The notes beneath the pieces were generated by a model. That model did no database searches. It saw only the letters and a list, made by a program, of their open reading frames with translations, and was not told the DNA's origin. A stretch of DNA of 15,145 nucleotides from Heteroscillospira sp050252415. Its GTDB lineage: Bacteria; Bacillota; Clostridia; Oscillospirales; Oscillospiraceae. The position numbers were made by a program, and so were the translations under genes. The stretch spans positions 1 through 15,145 of the forward strand of contig JBFWKZ010000052.1 in assembly GCA_050252415.1 (NCBI GenBank), in the 5' to 3' direction. This document shows, in pieces, positions 7,028 through 14,893 of this stretch. Positions within the stretch are counted from its first letter, which is position 1. Each line of letters starts with the position of its first letter.

Positions 7028-8170
7028 ATGACAAGCAAGGAACGCGTGATGATGGCGCTTGACCACAAAGAACCAGACAAGATACCGCTCGACCTCGGCG
7101 CAGGTAAAGCCTGCAAATTTACGCGCGGATTTTACGTCAAGCTTTTGAGCTACCTTGGGCTTGAGGAGGATATCGATATCTGTGCAAAAGCGAACCAGCA
7201 AGTTTTTGCAAGCGACGAGGTTTTGGAAAAGCTTGGCTGTGATGTCAGGGCCGCCAGGGTAAAAACAATACCCGTAGGGATCAGGAGAGCAAAGGATTGG
7301 GAGGATGAAACCAGCTTCTATATGAGCGATGATTGGGGAACCACCTACCGCATGCCGAAAAACAGCCCACGGTATTACGATATGTGCGGTTTCCCTTTAA
7401 AGGACGCCGAAGAATCGGCTGACGAGCGCTATGAATTTCCAACCCCGGCGCTGGTCAAACCGGAGTGTCGAAAAATGGCAGAAGACTATCAGTCAGCCGG
7501 ATACCCGGTCATGGTATGTGAACACTTCGCAAACGGTTTCCTTCAGACCGGCCCACGCCTTTACGGCTTTAACAACTGGCTTGCCATGATTGCCGGCGAC
7601 GAAGAGAGGGCATGCAAATTCCTGGACAAATTGGTCGAGAAGAAAATGCAGTGGTGGGACAATGTGTTCGATGTCTACGGCGATACGGTAGATATCGTCG
7701 CTGAATGCGACGATTTGGGCACGCAGACAGGCCCGTTCATCTCCATGGCGATGTTCAGTAGCCTGATATTACCCTATTTCAAACAGGTGTTTGATCACAT
7801 AAGATCGAGGTCCAACGCGAAGATACTCCTTCACTGCTGTGGTTCCGTAGTGCCGTTCCTCTCAGATTTTATCAACATCGGACTTGATATTCTAAACCCT
7901 GTACAGATAACCGCAAAGAATATGGATCCGTATGATCTTAAAAAAGAATTCGGTAAGGATCTCACTTTCTGGGGCGGAGCGATAGACACGCAAAAGACTC
8001 TGCCATTTGGAACAAAGCAACAGGTTATAGACATGGTCAAGAGAAATACCGATGCATTTGCTCCGGGAGGCGGGTTCATATTTACCCCGGTTCACGCGAT
8101 ACAGGACGATGTACCGGTGGAAAACTTTATGACGATGCTGGAGACCTATCGCGAAATCTGTCGGTATTAG
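7028..8170 (+). CDS. Uroporphyrinogen decarboxylase/methyltransferase-fold protein
   Basis: This encodes 380 aa; AAGGAG at 7014-7019 with 8-nt spacing supports ATG 7028. The opening SKERVMMALDHKEPDKIPLDLG is the hallmark N-terminus of the URO-D superfamily branch that includes MtaA/MtbA/CmuA-type methyltransferases rather than heme HemE. Further motifs are AECDDLGTQTGPFIS (225-239), ILLHCCGSV (267-275), with the H-x-C zinc-ligand pattern at His269/Cys271, and FWGGAIDTQKTLPFG (314-328). The C-terminal segment, where MtaA-like proteins carry another zinc-ligand Cys, reads TPVHAIQDDVP with no Cys. No corrinoid protein or other methyltransferase gene is visible, so a methyl-transfer role is unproven. 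No heme synthesis genes are nearby either. It may be a lyase or methyltransferase acting on the substrate of this locus. Confidence 0.85.
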   Translation: MTSKERVMMALDHKEPDKIPLDLGAGKACKFTRGFYVKLLSYLGLEEDIDICAKANQQVFASDEVLEKLGCDVRAARVKTIPVGIRRAKDWEDETSFYMSDDWGTTYRMPKNSPRYYDMCGFPLKDAEESADERYEFPTPALVKPECRKMAEDYQSAGYPVMVCEHFANGFLQTGPRLYGFNNWLAMIAGDEERACKFLDKLVEKKMQWWDNVFDVYGDTVDIVAECDDLGTQTGPFISMAMFSSLILPYFKQVFDHIRSRSNAKILLHCCGSVVPFLSDFINIGLDILNPVQITAKNMDPYDLKKEFGKDLTFWGGAIDTQKTLPFGTKQQVIDMVKRNTDAFAPGGGFIFTPVHAIQDDVPVENFMTMLETYREICRY

Positions 8171-8212
8171 ATAAGCGCCATTTGAAACCGGGGACACCGA
8201 CACTTAAGACAG

Positions 8213-8262
8213 CCGGAAACGTGATTTATCTGTTATACGAAAATTTGAACGTTCCGGTTTTT
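8213..8262 (+). terminator. Weak hairpin with T-run between the UroD-like and carboligase genes
   Basis: CCGGAAACGT (8213-8222) can pair with ACGTTCCGG (8249-8257) with a one-base bulge and a large 26-nt loop. TTTTT (8258-8262) follows directly. It could act as a partial terminator or an RNA-stability element within the run. The large loop makes this tentative. Confidence 0.3.
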
Positions 8263-8317
8263 GACACCTTAGACTCACAAAAATAACCCAAATCTACGAT
8301 TGAATAAGGAGATAATT

Positions 8318-10000
8318 ATGAAAATGAAATCAGCGGAAGCCATTGTCAAAATCATGGAGAAAGAAGGAATAACAACTGCATTCGGCATACCCGGAGCAGG
8401 AATAAATCCTGTTTATAAATATCTGGAGAAAGCAGATATCGACCACTACGGCATGCGCCATGAGGAGGCCTGCATGCACGCGGCAGACGGATACTACAGA
8501 GCAAAACATGAAATTGCGCTCGCAATATGCACATCCGGACCTGGGGCGACAAACTTTGTCACTGGATTGTACACCGCGTTTATCGACTGCATTCCGGTGT
8601 TGGCAATTGTAGGCCAGGCAAATACATGGCAGCTCGGCATGGACCCGTTCCAATGCGTCGACATGGTTGATATCGCAAAAACCGTGACGAAGAAGGTATT
8701 CCGGCCCATGAAAGCCGAGGATATTCCGGAGATGATGAAAGAGGCGTTTTATCTGATGCGCTCCGGGAAGCCCGGCCCCGTTCTGTTCGACTATCCCCTG
8801 GACGTACAGATGGGCGAACTGGAATTCGACATTGACACATACGAACCTATCCCCCTCCCCTCTGTTGAGCCAAAGGACGAGGACATTAAAGCCGCAGTGG
8901 ATATGATATCGCAGGCAAAAGCTCCGGTTATTATCATGGGCGGCGGCGTGACGCTGTCGGAGTCCGAGAAAGATGTCATCGCGCTTGCCGAGTCGCTTAA
9001 GATCCCGGTCATAACCACCTATATGGCGAAGGGCGGCATACCTATACAGCATCCGCTGAATGCCGGCCACATGGGTATCCAGGTAGGGCAGCCGATTGGT
9101 AACAAAATTTTCCTGGGCTCCGATCTGGTGATAGGGATAGGTTGCCGTTTTTCCGACCGACATACCGGTAATCTCAATGTATACCGAAAAGGACGCCGGT
9201 TTATACATATCGATATTGAGCCAAAGCAAATCGGTAAGGTTTTCGAGCCTGATCTTGGAATTGTATCCGATGCAAAATTGGCGGCGGAGGCCCTCCTGAA
9301 GGAAATAAAAGCTCGTGGACTTAAGCCTACCAGCGACAGAGCTGAAACCATACCTGAGCTGCGGGAAACTCTGAAGCGAAAAACCGATTATGAGACCTCG
9401 CCGATTATGCCACACAGAGTGTTCTATGAGGTAAACAAGGCATTTGATGAGAATACAATGTTCACTGCCGGCTGTGGTATCACTCAGATATGGGGGGGGC
9501 AGCTTCAGGAGATTAACAGACCGCGCCGTTATCTCCCTTCCGGAGGAGCCGGAACTTTGGGCTTTGAAATTCCCGCCGCGTTTGGGGCAAAGGTTGCATA
9601 CCCGGACGATTATTCCGTTACCATCGTTGGAGACTTCGGTTTTACCTTTATGGGCGAGGAAATTGCCGTGGCAACAGCATTTAAAAAGCCGATTATCGTC
9701 GTTATTCTCAATAATGCCTATCTGGGACTAATCCTTCAAAACCAAAAGGGCGCCTACGGATTTGAATATGCCGTCGGCATGCCCTATAACCAGGATGGCA
9801 CGATAGACTATCTGAAAGTAGCGGAAGGCTACGGCTGCATATCGGAGCGCGTGTCCACACCAAATGAGTTGGCCGAGGCGCTCGAGCGAGCAAAAGCGTC
9901 TGATAAATGCTATGTCATCGAGGCAATATGCGTAAACGAACAGCTTTGCGACATGGGCGGGGCAATTGATGCAGTTAAGAGCTTTGCACCGGAAAAATAG
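8318..10000 (+). CDS. gcl: ThDP-dependent glyoxylate carboligase-like enzyme (acetolactate synthase family)
   Basis: This encodes 560 aa. ATG 8318 is preferred over an in-frame TTG at 8300 because AAGGAGA (8306-8312) fits it. The three-domain layout of the acetolactate synthase family is present: N-terminal PYR domain (about 1-165), central domain (about 185-330) and C-terminal PP domain (about 365-540), with GDF at 438-440 and NNAYLGLI at 465-472 in the ThDP/Mg site. Segments such as ITTAFGIPGAGINP, LMRSGKPGPVLFD, HTGNLNVY, HIDIEPKQIGKVFEPDLGIV and NNAYLGLI match glyoxylate carboligase closely, as I recall E. coli Gcl. Gcl joins two glyoxylates to tartronate semialdehyde plus CO2. It differs from E. 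coli Gcl in two visible ways: it is about 30 residues shorter, and it has Glu49 (MRHEEA) where E. coli Gcl has Val51. Acetolactate synthase or a related carboligase is the alternative. Confidence 0.85.
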   Translation: MKMKSAEAIVKIMEKEGITTAFGIPGAGINPVYKYLEKADIDHYGMRHEEACMHAADGYYRAKHEIALAICTSGPGATNFVTGLYTAFIDCIPVLAIVGQANTWQLGMDPFQCVDMVDIAKTVTKKVFRPMKAEDIPEMMKEAFYLMRSGKPGPVLFDYPLDVQMGELEFDIDTYEPIPLPSVEPKDEDIKAAVDMISQAKAPVIIMGGGVTLSESEKDVIALAESLKIPVITTYMAKGGIPIQHPLNAGHMGIQVGQPIGNKIFLGSDLVIGIGCRFSDRHTGNLNVYRKGRRFIHIDIEPKQIGKVFEPDLGIVSDAKLAAEALLKEIKARGLKPTSDRAETIPELRETLKRKTDYETSPIMPHRVFYEVNKAFDENTMFTAGCGITQIWGGQLQEINRPRRYLPSGGAGTLGFEIPAAFGAKVAYPDDYSVTIVGDFGFTFMGEEIAVATAFKKPIIVVILNNAYLGLILQNQKGAYGFEYAVGMPYNQDGTIDYLKVAEGYGCISERVSTPNELAEALERAKASDKCYVIEAICVNEQLCDMGGAIDAVKSFAPEK

Positions 10001-10427
10001 CCCACGGAGATAGTATCAGTCCCATAGCGCTCGAGGCAATTAATTGTCAGGGAGGCGATAAGCGATATAACAAGGCTCTCGAGCGCCATATGGGAGCGGA
10101 GCGGCCAAAAAATTCCCAGACGATTGACGGATAGCGCCAACATCGATTTTCCGTACGACAGATTAAAAAATACATAAAATCTTCAATGAGCTGTCAGCCC
10201 GTTGAAGGGACATAAGATATGAGCATAAAAATAGCACAATTGGGATTTGGTATTTAGCGCCATGCTGATGTTTGCGGCCATTGTGGAAAAAGGAGAGGTT
10301 TCATTTGCAAGATCAAAGGTGTGATTATTATGCAATGATTTATGATTAAGGATTCCATAGGCATGACAATGCTGGCATCGGTAGTACGTTAGCTGAATTG
10401 TATTTAAAAAGGGAAGGAAGGAAAATA
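10001..10427. other. Gap between carboligase and permease genes, possible gene remnants
   Basis: These 427 bp contain no intact gene. An imperfect long inverted repeat pairs CCCATAGCGCTCGAG (10021-10035) with CTCGAGCGCCATATGGG (10078-10094). Around 10218 an ATG frame reads MSIKIAQLGFGI and then a stop, which resembles the start of a Rossmann-fold oxidoreductase such as homoserine dehydrogenase. The frames after it are broken. This may be a decayed gene, or chance. The ribosome binding site of the permease gene (GGAAGGAAGG, 10412-10421) closes the gap. Confidence 0.4.
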
Positions 10428-11705
10428 ATGGAAACTGCATTGGCTATCTTTCTATTGCTCACTTTTATTGCTCTAGTCGTGTACTTAGTCAGAGGCGGAA
10501 ATATTATTGTCGGTTTTTTTGTCATGATCCTGATATGGGGCTTTGCCGCAGGATCTTCGGTGAGCGAGCTCGTCAAGATCATCAGCGATCGAATCGATGC
10601 GGCCGGCAGTACGATACTGATAATCATATTCGGCAGCTGGTTTGGCCGCATTCTCGTCGATACCAATATTGTCGGTGTCATTATCAGAAAGACTGTTGAG
10701 CTCGGTGGTGATCGCCCAAAATTCACGGTTATTCTGCTATACCTCGTTTCTTCGGCCATATTTACAAGCGTATATGGAATTGGTACCGCAATGGCCATTG
10801 GCCTCATCACCATGCCGATTATGTTTTCTTTGGGGATTCCAAAGGATATCACCGCAACGTGTTTTATAATGGCTGATTTTACGGGAATGCTTATCAATCC
10901 GACTCCATTTGCCCAACTCAAGTCGACCTTTGAAGCCATTGAATATCATGGTACTTTCTTACATTTCGCTCTCTGCTCAATGGGAATTGCCGCAGTGATC
11001 TTTGTCCTTATGGTAATGATTCGTCTGCGCAAAGGAAAGGTGCAGCACGCCTGGGCTGCAAAGGCGCCAAGTGAGGACATCACCCGAACACGTATGTTTC
11101 CGCTTGCCTATATTACCCCGATTATTCCAGTCATTCTTGTCGCATTTTTTTCCTGGCCGGTTAACCCTGCTTTGATTTTGTCATTACTTCTCGCCCTGAC
11201 TTTTTCAGGGAAGATGAGGCATCCGAAGGAATGTCTGGATCTTGCCATGAATTCCTTACGCGAATCGGTACGAGACATCGCAATATTGATACTCCTGATG
11301 TGCTGTATCTGGTGTTATGCCAGTGTTGCCAAGAACTGCGCATTTCTTTTCCAGCCTTATGTTATGGCATTGCTCCCCGATAATCCGCTCTATATTGCGC
11401 TGGCGGTCGGTATTCTTGCTCCGCTTGGCCTGTTTAGAGGACCGCTGGCACTCAGTGGTGTTGGAACTGCCGTTGTGGCTATTCTGGTTGCCTGCGGCAA
11501 ATATGACCCGTCATTTACGGCAATGCTGATCTTCGTTCCATGGCTCTGTATGACTTTTGGGACTTGTCCAACGCAATCAACCAATGCATGGGTACTGAGT
11601 TATACTAAAGTCGGCATCGGGGAGCATCTCAAATCAACACTTCCCTGGACTTGGATCTGCGCGATATTTATGTCTATAGCCATGTATTACTTCTTTATTG
11701 GATAA
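10428..11705 (+). CDS. Multi-spanning permease, ion-transporter (CitMHS/GntP-like) type
   Basis: This encodes 425 aa, very hydrophobic, with about 12 membrane segments (roughly 4-21, 25-42, 57-78, 98-118, 120-138, 180-199, 225-243, 246-260, 283-303, 322-338, 340-356, 362-380, 405-424). ATG 10428 is preferred over an in-frame TTG at 10398 because of the GGAAGGAAGG just before it. Two related loops, GMLINPTPFAQ (153-163) and GTCPTQSTNAW (378-388), sit at equivalent places in the two halves. This is reminiscent of the paired substrate-binding hairpins of ion-transporter-superfamily carriers for citrate, gluconate or dicarboxylates. The exact family is not certain by eye. Its position among 2-oxoacid genes suggests it imports the organic acid degraded by this locus (inference). 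Confidence 0.82.
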   Translation: METALAIFLLLTFIALVVYLVRGGNIIVGFFVMILIWGFAAGSSVSELVKIISDRIDAAGSTILIIIFGSWFGRILVDTNIVGVIIRKTVELGGDRPKFTVILLYLVSSAIFTSVYGIGTAMAIGLITMPIMFSLGIPKDITATCFIMADFTGMLINPTPFAQLKSTFEAIEYHGTFLHFALCSMGIAAVIFVLMVMIRLRKGKVQHAWAAKAPSEDITRTRMFPLAYITPIIPVILVAFFSWPVNPALILSLLLALTFSGKMRHPKECLDLAMNSLRESVRDIAILILLMCCIWCYASVAKNCAFLFQPYVMALLPDNPLYIALAVGILAPLGLFRGPLALSGVGTAVVAILVACGKYDPSFTAMLIFVPWLCMTFGTCPTQSTNAWVLSYTKVGIGEHLKSTLPWTWICAIFMSIAMYYFFIG

Positions 11706-11870
11706 ACTGAATTAATATTGCCGGTATGCATATTGTAAGGCAGCCGATTCGTGCGATCTTGCAATAAATTAAAACAGCAGCGGCTAGCCCTATTTGTATT
11801 GTCTTAAACTTCAGTACTTGGCTAGGGGGCGGCGTTATCCCGGAAGACATGGCGAGAAAAGGAGTAAGTG

Positions 11871-14015
11871 ATGAAAAGAACAATCAGAGTCGGCATTGAT
11901 GTCGGTGGCACACACACCAAAGCGGTGGCACTGGACAATGTTACACATGAAATATTGGGCAAGGCAACGGTTATGACGACCCATAGCCATAAGATGGGAG
12001 TTTCACAGGGTATCATCGAGGCGTTCCAAAAATGTCTTTTGGAAAATCATATCCAACCGGAAGAAATTGTCTTCATCGCACATAGTACTACCCAAGCGAC
12101 GAACGCGCTTTTGGAAGGAGATGTCGCAACGGTTGGCATTATTGGAATGGGCAGAGGCCTTATCGAAGGGTATATGGCAAAAAGGCAGACAAAAATTCAA
12201 GATATTCCTTTGGTAACCGGGCGCTCAATTCCTATTAAGCATGCCTATATTGATACTAAAGGCCTCAGCAGAGAACAAATTATGGATACAATTAAAGATT
12301 TACTCTCAAAAGGAGCCGAAGTCATCGTTGCAAGCATGGCCTTCGGGGTGGACAGCCAGGAAGAGGAACAACTTGTTCAATCCGTTGCAATGGATATGGG
12401 CGTACCGGTGACGATGGCCGCTGAGATCACAAAACTTTACGGCCTTACAATAAGGACGCGAACTGCCGCAATAAATGCCAGTATTATGCCTAAAATGCTG
12501 CACACAGCAGAAAGTATCGAAACCACGGTAAAAGGCGCCGGAATTAAAGTTCCGCTTATGATTATGCGCGGTGACGGCGGCGTTATGGATATCGCAGAAA
12601 TGAAAAAAAGGCCCGTTCTGACCATGCTGTCCGGGCCTGCGGCAAGCGTTATTGGCGCATTGATGTATCTGAGAGCATCCAATGGGATATATTTTGAAGT
12701 CGGCGGAACCAGTACAAATATAGGCGTTATAAAAAATGGCCGTCCCGCGGTAAATTATGCAACGCTTGGACAACACCGGACCTACATATCGTCACTGGAT
12801 GTGCGCGTACTCGGGATAGCGGGCGGAAGCATGGTAAGAGTTAATAACGGCAATATTATCGATGTTGGGCCGAGAAGCGCACATATCGCAGGAATGCCAT
12901 ATGCCGCTTTCACTCCCGATGAAGAGATCATCGATCCGGTCGTCGAATATATTTCTCCGCGAGCGGGAGATCCGGGTGATTATGTCGTCGTAAGAGTAAA
13001 AAATGGTAAACGCATCGCCATTACGAATACATGCGCCGCCAACGTGCTGGGACTTGCAACTGAAGATATGTATGCCCACGGCAATATGAAGTCATGCCGT
13101 ACGGCTATAGGAGCGCTTGCTAAAGTTACCGGACAGACTGTGGAAGAGACGGCCCATACGATTTTGAAGACGTCGTGCAATAAGATCGTTCCTATAATCA
13201 ATGAACTGGCCGCATGCTATCAGTTGGAGAAAGAACAGATGGTGCTTGTCGGCGTGGGCGGAGGTGCAGGGGCTTTGCTTCCGTTTACAGCGAATCTTAT
13301 GGATCTCCCATATGATATCCCCGAGAATGCCGAAGTCATTTCGTCCATCGGTGTGGCCCTTGCTATGGTTCGGGAAGTCGTTGAGCGCACCATCCCAAAT
13401 CCTACGGCAGAAGATATTTCCGCTATCCGAAAAGAGGCGGTGGAAAGAGTGGTAAACAGCGGCGCGGTAGAGGATACGGTAGAGGTACATATTACGGTCG
13501 ATAACCAAACGCAGAAAGTAACGGCTATTGCGCTTGGCTCTTCTGAAGTTCAGACAACAGATCTTCTCAAAGAAATCACGGACAGCGAGGCAAAAAGTAT
13601 CGCTGCAAATTCGTTCGGCGTTTCAGAACAAAGTGTTGCGATCAAAGCCAAAACAGATGCCGGTATATATATCCTCACAACACCGGATTCGTCAAAAGGA
13701 AATAAAGAACGGATTCGAATCGTTGACAAAAAAGGCTTTGTTAAGATACAGCGTTCCAATGGCGTGGTGGTTAAAACCGATCATGAGAATATTAAGTCCG
13801 ATTTTGACAAGCTATGGAATAACATGATAACCTATTCTTCCGAATCATCCATAGCACCGGATCTCTACCTCTGCAGCGGAGGCAGGCTTCTTGACTGCTC
13901 AGGTGCCAGCGGTCAGGATTTGGCGTATAATGTCATTAAGGCTGAGCTGCCCCTTATCAGTTCGGAGAAAGACATCTATCTTGTCGCTTCAAAAAATAGT
14001 CTATGGAAAAAATGA
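11871..14015 (+). CDS. Hydantoinase-A/oxoprolinase-like ASKHA protein, stand-alone
   Basis: This encodes 714 aa. AAAAGGAG (11857-11864) sits 6 nt before ATG 11871; the GTG one codon earlier is too close to it. The N-terminal domain opens with VGIDVGGTHTKAVALD (7-22), the phosphate-1 loop of the actin/hexokinase fold, and has HSTTQATNALLEG (71-83). The second domain has MRGDGGVMD (232-240), LSGPAASVIGA (253-263), the phosphate-2 loop FEVGGTST (275-282), GIAGGSMVRV (315-324) and GVGGGAGALLP (461-471). These mark the HyuA/OplA/acetone-carboxylase-subunit family, whose members use ATP on cyclic amides or ketones, usually with a HyuB-type partner. No HyuB-type partner is in the window. Residues from about 505 to the end form a domain I do not recognise. 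The next gene overlaps the stop codon. Confidence 0.85.
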   Translation: MKRTIRVGIDVGGTHTKAVALDNVTHEILGKATVMTTHSHKMGVSQGIIEAFQKCLLENHIQPEEIVFIAHSTTQATNALLEGDVATVGIIGMGRGLIEGYMAKRQTKIQDIPLVTGRSIPIKHAYIDTKGLSREQIMDTIKDLLSKGAEVIVASMAFGVDSQEEEQLVQSVAMDMGVPVTMAAEITKLYGLTIRTRTAAINASIMPKMLHTAESIETTVKGAGIKVPLMIMRGDGGVMDIAEMKKRPVLTMLSGPAASVIGALMYLRASNGIYFEVGGTSTNIGVIKNGRPAVNYATLGQHRTYISSLDVRVLGIAGGSMVRVNNGNIIDVGPRSAHIAGMPYAAFTPDEEIIDPVVEYISPRAGDPGDYVVVRVKNGKRIAITNTCAANVLGLATEDMYAHGNMKSCRTAIGALAKVTGQTVEETAHTILKTSCNKIVPIINELAACYQLEKEQMVLVGVGGGAGALLPFTANLMDLPYDIPENAEVISSIGVALAMVREVVERTIPNPTAEDISAIRKEAVERVVNSGAVEDTVEVHITVDNQTQKVTAIALGSSEVQTTDLLKEITDSEAKSIAANSFGVSEQSVAIKAKTDAGIYILTTPDSSKGNKERIRIVDKKGFVKIQRSNGVVVKTDHENIKSDFDKLWNNMITYSSESSIAPDLYLCSGGRLLDCSGASGQDLAYNVIKAELPLISSEKDIYLVASKNSLWKK

Positions 14016-14692
14016 CGATTACCTGTGACGAAGTGGGTCAGCTTCTGCAATTTCGTGATACGGCCTGGTGGCGCCTGCAATTACACCGTGACATCCTGAG
14101 CTGCCATATTGCTCAGGATGAATACACCGGCATCATAAGCAAAGCTTGTGATTATGGCAAAAAAATGGCCGCCGTATGGAATGAATTCAGCCCGTGTGGC
14201 AGCGTTGAACAATGGCTTCGTTTAAGCGGTGTTGAAATACGCCTTATCAACCGGATACAGGCGCCTCCGTTGGTGTTGTTCGCCGCAATCATGACAAATC
14301 CTTTACGGATTGAGCTTTATCTCGATTCAATTGCAAGAGCCTTTGACGCCCTTTCGGCCGGAGCCGGTTATGCCGAATTGGCCGGAATTGATAAAGAGGC
14401 CGTTAAGAAAATTATATTGGCGCATGAATGCTTTCACTTTTTGGAGGATAAATGCCAAAAGGATTATGAAAGCTACGTGGTAAGTTACGCTCTCGGGCCT
14501 TTAAAAAGAAATTCGCAGATTCGGCAGTTCAGCGAAGTGGCAGCGGCCGTATTTGCAAAAGATGTCTGCAAAATAAAATTTAATCCGGGAATCCTGGATG
14601 CGGCGCTGCTGTCGACCTTTGACAGCAAAAAAAGGGGCTCGGAAAGAACGGCGGAAAAGTATATAAAAGCCTTGAAAGCCGTGGAATCATAA
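14012..14692 (+). CDS. Conserved-looking protein with HExxH motif, putative metal-dependent hydrolase
   Basis: This encodes 226 aa from ATG 14012, whose ATGA overlaps the stop of the upstream gene, a common sign of translational coupling. An alternative ATG at 14003 adds three residues, and neither has a strong ribosome binding site. I recognise no family. The most notable feature is ILAHECFHFLED (136-146), giving HExxH at His138/Glu139/His142. A Glu in FSEVAAAVFA (Glu175) lies 33 residues after His142, the layout of gluzincin-type zinc proteases. There is no signal peptide or membrane segment, so it is probably cytoplasmic. Coupling to the HyuA-like gene suggests the two work together, perhaps on amide or peptide bonds, but this is inference. 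The HExxH could also be coincidental. Confidence 0.75.
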   Translation: MTITCDEVGQLLQFRDTAWWRLQLHRDILSCHIAQDEYTGIISKACDYGKKMAAVWNEFSPCGSVEQWLRLSGVEIRLINRIQAPPLVLFAAIMTNPLRIELYLDSIARAFDALSAGAGYAELAGIDKEAVKKIILAHECFHFLEDKCQKDYESYVVSYALGPLKRNSQIRQFSEVAAAVFAKDVCKIKFNPGILDAALLSTFDSKKRGSERTAEKYIKALKAVES

Positions 14693-14740
14693 CCGCTGCG
14701 CGAGTTGTTCGCTCAAGGGTGCATTCCCATTTGCGAATAT

Positions 14741-14785
14741 AGTTTGAGGGTATCGGACTTGTTTATCCGATACCCTCAAACTTTT
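14741..14785 (+). terminator. Rho-independent terminator of the catabolic run
   Basis: This is a perfect 17-bp stem (14741-14757 with 14766-14782) around an 8-nt loop CTTGTTTA. It ends in TTTT and lies 49 bp after the last gene. On the opposite strand the stem is not followed by a T-run, so it acts mainly for plus-strand transcripts. It sits between convergent genes. Confidence 0.88.
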
Positions 14786-14893
14786 CTCAGGGGCGCTCTG
14801 TCCCTTTTCTGCGAAAGCACTTCCGGCCACAGCGACATTCAATAGGAAGTATTCCGGTCAAAAAATGCTCATCTTTTGATACCAGCGCGCTTC

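Noticed and set aside
8330..9415. 361-codon minus-strand open frame over the carboligase gene
   Set aside because: It is antisense to a gene with clear family motifs; its translation has no recognisable domain, and the composition fits a reversed codon shadow.
9910..10143. 77-codon minus-strand frame at the end of the carboligase gene
   Set aside because: It overlaps the carboligase C-terminus and has no recognisable motif; the long inverted repeat there keeps several frames open by chance.
10001..10427. Riboswitch in the long gap before the permease
   Set aside because: I looked for glycine, ZTP, THF and cobalamin core motifs and saw none; only the inverted repeat is supported.
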